From Pseudaestuariivita sp. (GTDB lineage: Bacteria; Pseudomonadota; Alphaproteobacteria; Rhodobacterales; Rhodobacteraceae): a DNA stretch of 6,760 nucleotides. Where the stretch lies: positions 1-6,760 of the forward strand of contig JAHDCH010000144.1 of assembly GCA_020629995.1 (NCBI GenBank), read 5' to 3'. Positions 1-5,654 of the stretch are shown here, one piece after another; position 1 is the first letter of the stretch, and each line of letters opens with the position of its first letter. The translations under genes and the position numbers were made by a program. The notes below the pieces were generated by a model, which did no database searches, was not told where the DNA came from, and was given only the letters and a program-made list of their open reading frames with translations.

Positions 1-3000
1 GAATTCGAATTCGGCTGGGACAAGACCAAGATCATGGCCGACGTGCGCGACGCCATGAACAACGCCGAGGCGAATTTCCCCTCGGGGGCCGAGCAATATT
101 CGATCAACGAAATCAACTTTTCCGAATTCCCGATCATCATCGTGAACCTGACGGGTGACGTGCCCGAACGCACGATGAACCGCGTCGCCAAAGAGCTGCA
201 GGACGAGATCGAGGCAATGGATGCCGTGCTCGAGGCGGGCCTGACCGGCAACCGCGATGAAATGCTCGAGGTGCTGATCGATCCTCTGCGGCTGGAAAGC
301 TACAACGTCACCGCCGCCGAGCTGATCGGCGTGGTGCAGAACAACAACCAACTGGTTGCCGCCGGTGACATCGACGGCATCGCGGTCAAGATCCCCTCGT
401 CCTTTGACGAGCCGCGCGATGTCTACGACCTGCCGGTCAAGACAAACGGCGACCGCGTTGTCACTCTGGGCGATCTGGCGCGCATCCAGCTGACCTTCGA
501 AGACCGCGTCGGCACCGCCCGCTTCAACGGGCAGGAATCCGTGGCTTTGCAAGTGGTCAAGCGCAAGGGCTTCAACCTGATCGACACCGCCGAGGCGGTC
601 AAACAATTGGTCGCCGCCGAAAGCGAAACCTGGCCGCCCGAACTGAAGGCCGCCGTCAGCCTTGGCACGTCAAACGACCAGTCGCGCACCGTCGCGTCCA
701 TGGTCAGCCAGCTCGAAGGGTCGGTCCTCACCGCCATCGCGCTGGTGATGATCGTTGTGCTGGCCGCGCTTGGCACCCGGCCCGCGCTGCTTGTGGGCTT
801 TGCGATCCCGACCTCATTCCTGCTGTGTTTCGTGCTGCTGGCGGTCATGGGCATCACCGTGTCCAACATCGTCATGTTCGGCCTGATCCTGGCCGTGGGG
901 ATGCTGGTGGACGGGGCCATCGTCGTTGTCGAATACGCCGACAAACGCATCCAGGAAGGCTCGGGCCCCATGTCCGCCTATGTCGAGGCGGCCAAGCGCA
1001 TGTTCTGGCCCATCGTGTCGTCCACGGCAACGACGCTTTGCGCCTTCCTGCCGATGCTGTTCTGGCCCGGCGTCCCGGGCGAGTTCATGGGCATGCTGCC
1101 CGTCACGCTGATCTTTGTGCTGTCGGCCTCTCTGATCGTGGCGCTGATCTACCTACCGGTGATGGGCGGGGTCACGGGGCGGTTCTCGCGCTCTCTCGAA
1201 GGGGCGTCCGCGCTGGTCAAACGGGTACTGCCCTGGTGGATTGCGCGGGCCGCGCTGGTCGCCTTGGCCATCGTGATCACCTATGTCGGCGCGCGCCTCG
1301 TGCTGGCGCCCGAATGGTTGTTTGGCGCCGGCTCCACCGAGGACAGCGCCGCGCCTTATTTTGTGGCCACCGTGATCTTCTTTGCCGGGGCCATCCTGAC
1401 CTCGATCGCTGTTGGCGCCGCGCGCATCCAGCGGCGCGAGAAAAAGATCAAGGCGGGCTACCGCCGCACGCCCTTTGGCCATGTGATCAACTTTATCGCC
1501 GGCAATCCGATCATGCCTCTGGTCAGCATCGCGGCCGTGGCCTTCTTTGTCGTCAGCGTCTTCACCTACTTTGGCGAAAACAACTACGGCGTCGAATTCT
1601 TTGTCGAAAGCGAAACCGAACAGGCCATCGTCTATGTCAAGGCGCGGGGCAACCTGTCGCTGGATGAAAAGGACGCCCTGCTGAAACGCGCCGAAGCGAT
1701 CGTCCTATCGCATCCCGGCGTGGACAACGCCTTCTCCTTTGCCGGCGAAGGCGGGCTGAATTCCAACACCGGCGGCAGCACCGCGCCGGGTGACACGATT
1801 GGCCAGATCCAGCTGGAAACCGTGCCCTGGGAACAGCGCGCCAACCTGCCCGAACTGGATGGCGATCTGGTGGTGGCCGAAATCGAGGCTCAGCTGAACC
1901 AGCTGCCCGGCATCCAGACCGAGATCCTGTCGCTGTCGCGCGGCCCCGCCTCGGGCAAGCCGGTGCATCTGCGCATCAAGGGCGAAAACTGGGAAGAGCT
2001 GCAAGAGGCCACGGCTCTTGCCCGCGCCCGGTTCGACGCCACGCCGGGCCTGACCCTGGTCGAAGACACCCTGCCCCTGCCCGGCATCGACTGGCAGATC
2101 GACGTCGATGTCGAAAAGGCCGGCCGCTATGGCGCCGATGTGGCCACCGTGGGCGCGATGGTCCAGCTGGTGACGCGCGGCATCCTTCTGGACACCATGC
2201 GCGTCGACAGCTCGGACGAAGAGATCGAAATCCGCGTCCGCCTGCCCGAAGAAGACCGCGTCCTGTCCACGCTCGACACCCTGCGCGTGCGCACCCCCGA
2301 TGGCCTTGTGCCTCTGGCGAACTTCATCTCTCGCAAACCCGTGGCCAAACTGGCCGAAATCTCTCGCGTCGATCAAAAGCGGTATTTTGACGTCAAGGCG
2401 GATGTGCTGCCCGGTCTGGTCACTGTAACGCAGACCAACGGCGGCGACGACGCGATCACCGCCTACCTGCGCGAGGACGAGGACGGATCGATCACCATCG
2501 CGCAAAAGCCCTATGCTCTGGTCGGCAGCGAAAGCGGCGCGACACCCGCACAGATCAAAGAGCTGGCGGACGATGGCAATCTGCGGCTGCAAATTGTCAC
2601 CGCAAACGAACGGATCGAAACCCTCACCACCTGGCTCGAGACCGATCCGCTGCCCGCAGGCCTCGACTGGGAATGGACCGGCGATCAGGAAGAGCAGGCC
2701 GAATCCGGCGCCTTCCTGCAATCGGCCTTCATGGGCGCTCTGGGGCTGATGTTCATCATCCTTCTGGCGCAGTTCAATTCGTTCTACAATGCGGTGCTCG
2801 TGCTGCTTGCGGTGATCCTGTCGACGACAGGCGTGCTGATCGGCATGCTGGTGATGGAGCAGCCCTTCTCGATCATCATGACGGGTACGGGGATCGTGGC
2901 TTTGGCCGGGATCGTGGTGAACAACAACATCGTTCTGATCGACACCTATCAGGAATATTCGCAATACATGCCCCGGATCGAGGCGATCGTGCGCACCGCC

Positions 3001-3444
3001 GAGGCGCGCATCCGGCCCGTTCTGCTGACCACGATCACCACGATGGCGGGTCTGGCTCCGATGATGTTCGGCCTGTCTCTGGACTTCTTCGGCGGCGGCT
3101 TCTCGATCGACAGCCCGACGGCTCTTTGGTGGAAACAGCTGGCGACGGCTGTGGTGTTCGGCCTTGGGATCGCGACGGTTCTGACGCTGGTGTTCACGCC
3201 TTCGATGCTGGCGCTTCGCGTCTGGATCTCGGCCTATGCTCTGGCCTTTGCCCGGCTTCTGGCGCGGATGTCCATGCCGCGTGGCAGCCAGATCGCCCGC
3301 GACTGGGCGCTGCGCCGCCAGGCCCGCAAGACCCGCGCGCCCGAGCTGCTGTGGGACGAGGACGACCTGGCAGAAGACGAGCCCGCGGATGTGGACACCC
3401 AGACCGAATTCGTCTTTCCCGGCCCGGTCCGCGCGGCCGAGTGA
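1..3444 (+). CDS. RND-family (HAE1-like) efflux permease, 5'-truncated by the window edge
   Basis: Inner-membrane permease of the resistance-nodulation-division superfamily, which uses proton influx to expel compounds through a trimeric complex with a periplasmic adaptor and an outer-membrane channel. The frame is open from base 1 (it begins Glu-Phe-Glu-Phe-Gly-Trp), so the ATG at 34 is internal; about 100 N-terminal residues (TM1 and the start of the first porter domain) are missing by comparison with the family. Visible in order: first periplasmic porter region (1-715), TM2 (about 718-771), TM3 (784-855), TM4 with GMLVDGAIVVVEY (898-936), TM5-TM6 (1003-1167), two extra hydrophobic segments (1234-1305, 1357-1419), TM7 (1504-1572), second periplasmic region (1573-2720), TM8-TM12 (2725-3228) with GIVVNNNIVLID at 2908-2943, and an acidic cytoplasmic tail ending at TGA 3442-3444. 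At 1147 visible residues it is already longer than AcrB (1049). Against AcrB, Asp407 (910), Arg971 (3007) and Thr978 (3028) are kept, but Asp408 is Gly (913) and Lys940 is Asn (2920). The substrate cannot be told. An adaptor gene probably lies upstream, outside the window. Confidence 0.95.
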   Translation, partial: EFEFGWDKTKIMADVRDAMNNAEANFPSGAEQYSINEINFSEFPIIIVNLTGDVPERTMNRVAKELQDEIEAMDAVLEAGLTGNRDEMLEVLIDPLRLESYNVTAAELIGVVQNNNQLVAAGDIDGIAVKIPSSFDEPRDVYDLPVKTNGDRVVTLGDLARIQLTFEDRVGTARFNGQESVALQVVKRKGFNLIDTAEAVKQLVAAESETWPPELKAAVSLGTSNDQSRTVASMVSQLEGSVLTAIALVMIVVLAALGTRPALLVGFAIPTSFLLCFVLLAVMGITVSNIVMFGLILAVGMLVDGAIVVVEYADKRIQEGSGPMSAYVEAAKRMFWPIVSSTATTLCAFLPMLFWPGVPGEFMGMLPVTLIFVLSASLIVALIYLPVMGGVTGRFSRSLEGASALVKRVLPWWIARAALVALAIVITYVGARLVLAPEWLFGAGSTEDSAAPYFVATVIFFAGAILTSIAVGAARIQRREKKIKAGYRRTPFGHVINFIAGNPIMPLVSIAAVAFFVVSVFTYFGENNYGVEFFVESETEQAIVYVKARGNLSLDEKDALLKRAEAIVLSHPGVDNAFSFAGEGGLNSNTGGSTAPGDTIGQIQLETVPWEQRANLPELDGDLVVAEIEAQLNQLPGIQTEILSLSRGPASGKPVHLRIKGENWEELQEATALARARFDATPGLTLVEDTLPLPGIDWQIDVDVEKAGRYGADVATVGAMVQLVTRGILLDTMRVDSSDEEIEIRVRLPEEDRVLSTLDTLRVRTPDGLVPLANFISRKPVAKLAEISRVDQKRYFDVKADVLPGLVTVTQTNGGDDAITAYLREDEDGSITIAQKPYALVGSESGATPAQIKELADDGNLRLQIVTANERIETLTTWLETDPLPAGLDWEWTGDQEEQAESGAFLQSAFMGALGLMFIILLAQFNSFYNAVLVLLAVILSTTGVLIGMLVMEQPFSIIMTGTGIVALAGIVVNNNIVLIDTYQEYSQYMPRIEAIVRTAEARIRPVLLTTITTMAGLAPMMFGLSLDFFGGGFSIDSPTALWWKQLATAVVFGLGIATVLTLVFTPSMLALRVWISAYALAFARLLARMSMPRGSQIARDWALRRQARKTRAPELLWDEDDLAEDEPADVDTQTEFVFPGPVRAAE

Positions 3445-3456
3445 TCACGTTGTGTA

Positions 3457-3479
3457 GGATGGGTGCTCGTCACCCATCC
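3457..3479 (+). terminator. Candidate transcription-terminating hairpin after the RND gene
   Basis: A perfect 9-bp stem (GGATGGGTG / CACCCATCC) with a 5-base loop (CTCGT) begins 12 bases after the RND stop codon. It is the left half of the nested palindrome at 3454-3515. No T-run follows on either strand, so it is not a textbook intrinsic terminator. It could still pause polymerase or protect the 3' end of the RND transcript. Confidence 0.4.
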
Positions 3480-3491
3480 CCGGCCGGCACA

Positions 3492-3511
3492 GATGGGTGC
3501 AAGCACCCATC
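3492..3511 (-). terminator. Candidate transcription-terminating hairpin after the ABC gene
   Basis: GATGGGTG and CACCCATC form an 8-bp stem around a CAAG tetraloop; a ninth G-C pair is possible only as DNA. On the minus strand it starts immediately after the TAG stop of the ABC gene. It is the right half of the nested palindrome and also lacks a T-run. Read through on this strand, the left hairpin (3479-3457) follows 12 bases later, so the ABC transcript meets two stems in tandem. Confidence 0.4.
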
Positions 3512-5332
3512 CTACGCGGCGTCTTCGCGTTCCTGCATGTGCCACAGCTGGGCATACCGCCCGTCACGGGCCAGCAGATCGGCATGGGTGCCGCTCTCGA
3601 CCACTTCGCCGTCCTGCAGGACCACGATCCGGTCCGCATCTGCAATCGTGGACAGGCGGTGCGCGATGGTGATCACCGTGCGCCCGGCCCCGGCGCGGGC
3701 CAGAGCCTCCTGAATGTCATGCTCGGTCTCGGTGTCCAGCGCGCTGGTCGCCTCATCCAGCAGCAGGATCGGCGGATCCTTGAGCAGCGTGCGCGCGATC
3801 CCCACCCGCTGCTTTTCGCCGCCCGACAGCTTGAGCCCGCGCTCGCCCACAGCCGTGTCATAGCCTTCGGGCAGACTCTGGATAAAGTCGTGGATCTGCG
3901 CCGCCTTGGCCGCCTCGACAATCTCGGCCTCGCTGGCGCCTTCGCGGCCATAGGCGATGTTGTAGCGGATCGTGTCGTTGAACAGCACCGTGTCCTGCGG
4001 CACCACGCCGATGGCGGCATGCAGGCTCTCTTGCGTGACATCGCGCACATCCTGCCCGTCGATAGACAGCCCCCCGCCCTGCACGTCATAAAACCGAAAG
4101 AGCAGCCGCCCGATGGTCGACTTGCCCGACCCTGACGGGCCCACAATCGCCACCGTCTGCCCCGCCGGCACGTCAACATCCACGCCGCGCAGGATCGGCC
4201 GGGCCGCGTCATAGCCAAAGCGCACGTTGTCCAGCCGCACCGCCCCGCCTTTCACATCCAGGTCACGCGCGCCCGGACGGTCCGAAATCTCGGCCGGCTG
4301 CTCGAGCAGATCGAACATCTCGCCCATATCCACCAGCGCCTGCCGGATCTCGCGATAGACGGTGCCCAGAAAGTTCAGCGGCATGGTGATCTGGATCATG
4401 TAGGCGTTGACCATCACGAAATCGCCCACCGTCAGGCTGCCGTTCTGCACGCCGATGGCCGCCATCACCATCACGATCACCAGACCGCTGGTGATCAGAA
4501 ACGCCTGCCCGAAATTCAGGAAGGCCAGGCTGTAGGCCGTCTTCAGCGCCGCCGCCTCATAGCCTTCCATCGCGCGATCATAACGCGCCGCCTCCCAGCG
4601 CTCGGCCCCGAAATACTTGACCGTCTCAAAGTTCAGCAGGCTGTCGATCGCCTTTTGGTTGGCGTCAGTGTCCTGATCATTCATCTCGCGGCGCAGTTTG
4701 ACGCGCCACTCGGTCACCTTGAAGGTGAACCAGACATAAAGCGCGATCGTCCCCGCCACCACGGCCAGATACCACACGTCGAACAGCGCAAAGAGCACCC
4801 CCGCGATCAGCAACAGCTCCAGTATCAGCGGCCCGATCGAAAACAGCAGGAACCGCAACAGGAACTCGACCCCCTTGACCCCCCGCTCGATGATCCGGCT
4901 CAGGCCGCCCGTCTTGCGCGTGATGTGATAGCGCATCGACAGGCGGTGAATGTGCTGGAACGTCTCGAGCGCCAGCATCCGCAGCGCCCTCTGGCCCACC
5001 CGGGCAAAGATCGCGTCGCGCAGCTGCTGAAACCCGTTCGACATCAGCCGCGCGCCGCCATAGGCCACCGTCAGCCCCACGGCCCCAAGCCCCAGCATCC
5101 ACACCGGATCCGCCGCGCCGTCCTCACCCGACAGGCTGTCCACGGCCAGCTTGTAAAGATACGGCGTCGCCACGGCGACCACCTTGGACGCCAGCAACGC
5201 CAGCATCGCAAAGACCACGCGTTTGCGCACCCATGCCGGGTCCTCGGGCCACAGGTATGGCGCAACCTTGCGGATCGTGCGCAGCCCCGAGCGGCGTTCG
5301 TCTTGGGCCGTGGGCGTGGCGGCGTCGGTCAT
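3512..5332 (-). CDS. atm1: Atm1-type ABC exporter (ABCB half-transporter, membrane domain fused to ATPase domain)
   Basis: Homodimer-forming inner-membrane exporter of 606 residues, the usual Atm1 length. Bacterial Atm1 proteins export glutathione-derived compounds such as oxidised glutathione and metal-glutathione conjugates; the mitochondrial relatives serve Fe-S and thiol metabolism. The six-helix membrane domain spans about residues 38-335, with the family signature NFETVKYF at 234-241. Arg210, Arg214, Asn273, Gln276 and Arg327 fall exactly four positions after the residues I recall as contacting glutathione in Novosphingobium NaAtm1 (Arg206, Arg210, Asn269, Gln272, Arg323), and the catalytic Glu527 keeps the same offset from its Glu523. 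The ATPase domain is intact: Walker A GPSGSGKST (398-406, Lys404), Q-loop VVPQD, signature LSGGE (502-506), Walker B ILLLDE (522-527) and switch His558. I chose ATG 5332 because GGAG lies 9 bases upstream; an in-frame GTG at 5374 would add 14 residues but has no comparable site and sits beside a GC-rich hairpin. The TAG stop is formed by the end of the intergenic palindrome. The exact substrate is inferred. Confidence 0.96.
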   Translation of the reverse strand: MTDAATPTAQDERRSGLRTIRKVAPYLWPEDPAWVRKRVVFAMLALLASKVVAVATPYLYKLAVDSLSGEDGAADPVWMLGLGAVGLTVAYGGARLMSNGFQQLRDAIFARVGQRALRMLALETFQHIHRLSMRYHITRKTGGLSRIIERGVKGVEFLLRFLLFSIGPLILELLLIAGVLFALFDVWYLAVVAGTIALYVWFTFKVTEWRVKLRREMNDQDTDANQKAIDSLLNFETVKYFGAERWEAARYDRAMEGYEAAALKTAYSLAFLNFGQAFLITSGLVIVMVMAAIGVQNGSLTVGDFVMVNAYMIQITMPLNFLGTVYREIRQALVDMGEMFDLLEQPAEISDRPGARDLDVKGGAVRLDNVRFGYDAARPILRGVDVDVPAGQTVAIVGPSGSGKSTIGRLLFRFYDVQGGGLSIDGQDVRDVTQESLHAAIGVVPQDTVLFNDTIRYNIAYGREGASEAEIVEAAKAAQIHDFIQSLPEGYDTAVGERGLKLSGGEKQRVGIARTLLKDPPILLLDEATSALDTETEHDIQEALARAGAGRTVITIAHRLSTIADADRIVVLQDGEVVESGTHADLLARDGRYAQLWHMQEREDAA

Positions 5333-5346
5333 GGCGGGTGTCTCCG
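5333..5346 (-). promoter_or_regulatory. Ribosome binding site of the ABC exporter gene
   Basis: On the minus strand GGAG (bases 5345-5342) precedes the ATG at 5332 by 9 bases, a normal Shine-Dalgarno placement. It settles the start codon in favour of the ATG over the upstream in-frame GTG at 5374. Confidence 0.7.
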
Positions 5347-5355
5347 GCTGTCTTG

Positions 5356-5372
5356 GCGCGCCGCGGGCGCGC
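5356..5372. repeat. GC-rich perfect hairpin just upstream of the ABC ribosome binding site
   Basis: GCGCGCC (5356-5362) and GGCGCGC (5366-5372) form a 7-bp all-G/C stem with a 3-base loop, ending 10 bases before the GGAG of the ABC gene. If it lies in the mRNA leader it would be very stable and could affect translation or RNA decay. In DNA this GC-rich, such palindromes also arise by chance. Confidence 0.4.
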
Positions 5373-5438
5373 ACAGGCTTGGCCCCGAGACCTAGCCCGC
5401 CCGGCCCCGATTGACCAGCGCACCGCCCAGGTTACGCC

Positions 5439-5458
5439 GTTCGGACCAAATGCCGAAC
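5439..5458. repeat. Operator-like inverted repeat upstream of the ABC gene
   Basis: GTTCGG (5439-5444) and CCGAAC (5453-5458) are separated by 8 bases that include one of the few A/T-rich spots in this gap. Size and symmetry suit a dimeric regulator site, and it lies about 106 bases before the ABC start. No regulator family can be assigned and no promoter is evident beside it. Confidence 0.25.
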
Positions 5459-5522
5459 CGCTCCGCTTGGCGAACCGCGCCCCTCGGCGCGTGCAGCGTC
5501 CCGCACGACCCTGAACAACAGC

Positions 5523-5551
5523 CCCGGGTGGCCCGACGCGCATGACCCGGG
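5523..5551. repeat. Inverted repeat downstream of the LysM gene
   Basis: CCCGGGT (5523-5529) and ACCCGGG (5545-5551) form a 7-bp stem with a 15-base loop, about 100 bases beyond the LysM stop codon in its direction of transcription. On the minus strand the stem is followed by GGCTGTTGTTC, which is only mildly T-rich. It might be a weak terminator for the LysM transcript, but the long loop argues against an efficient one. Confidence 0.25.
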
Positions 5552-5654
5552 CGTGCCGCGCGCACCTCTCGCGACGGATGCCTCGGCCAGCGATCACTGG
5601 CTTTGCGGAAAGCGTGCTCCGGCCCGACGGATGGCTCAGACAGCGGGGATGGCC

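Larger units (their letters stand above)
3454..3515. repeat. Nested palindrome (REP/BIME-like) between convergent genes
   Basis: A perfect 14-base inverted repeat, GTAGGATGGGTGCT at 3454-3467 and its complement at 3502-3515, encloses a second pair, CACCCATC at 3471-3478 and GATGGGTG at 3492-3499. At the centre is the self-complementary CCGGCCGG (3480-3487). The GATGGGTG core therefore occurs four times in alternating orientation. The DNA can fold either as one long interrupted cruciform or as two adjacent hairpins. It fills nearly all of the gap between the convergent RND and ABC genes, and its right end overlaps the ABC reading frame, supplying the TAG stop (3514-3512). The structure is seen directly. 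That it is one copy of a dispersed intergenic repeat is inference from its form and from my recollection of similar GTAGGRTGGG palindromes in Rhodobacterales. Confidence 0.75.
5333..5654. other. 322-base intergenic region between the LysM and ABC genes
   Basis: This stretch should hold the 3' end signals of the LysM gene and the promoter of the ABC gene. I see the ABC ribosome binding site and three inverted repeats (5356-5372, 5439-5458, 5523-5551). I see no tRNA, no other structured RNA and no credible small gene; open frames crossing it are Arg/Ala-rich, typical of non-coding GC-rich DNA. No minus-strand -35/-10 pair is clear. Two copies of CGACGGATG (5572-5580 and 5625-5633) and a small hairpin GCTTT/AAAGC (5600-5613) are also present, but neither stands out from chance. 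Confidence 0.6.

Noticed and set aside
1..12. Two tandem EcoRI sites (GAATTCGAATTC) at the very start, suggesting a cloning linker.
   Set aside because: They read in frame as Glu-Phe-Glu-Phe, fitting the RND beta-strand that leads into Gly-Trp-Asp, so they are most simply native coding sequence.
825..1667. A 280-codon plus-strand frame overlapping the RND gene.
   Set aside because: It is an Arg/Gly/His-rich out-of-frame reading of the membrane domain and includes no recognisable protein.
1705..2964. A 419-codon open frame on the minus strand inside the RND gene.
   Set aside because: It is rich in His, Asp, Gln, Arg and Gly with no domain or motif, as expected of the antisense of a GC-rich gene; the plus-strand frame is clearly RND.
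3497..4135. A 212-codon plus-strand frame opposite the ABC ATPase domain.
   Set aside because: It is the antisense of highly conserved Walker and signature motifs, with shadow-like composition and no ribosome binding site evident.
5375..5460. Possible promoter for the ABC gene (TGGTCA, 17 bases, TAGGTC on the minus strand).
   Set aside because: The -10 match is only two of six bases; in this composition it cannot be told from chance.
5124..5597. A 157-codon minus-strand frame running from the intergenic gap into the ABC gene.
   Set aside because: It overlaps the true ABC frame for some 200 bases, is Arg-rich and matches no family I know.
5572..5633. Direct repeat CGACGGATG at 5572-5580 and 5625-5633, considered as a target-site duplication.
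   Set aside because: The 44 bases between the copies contain no terminal inverted repeats or mobile-element features, and nine-base repeats are not remarkable here.
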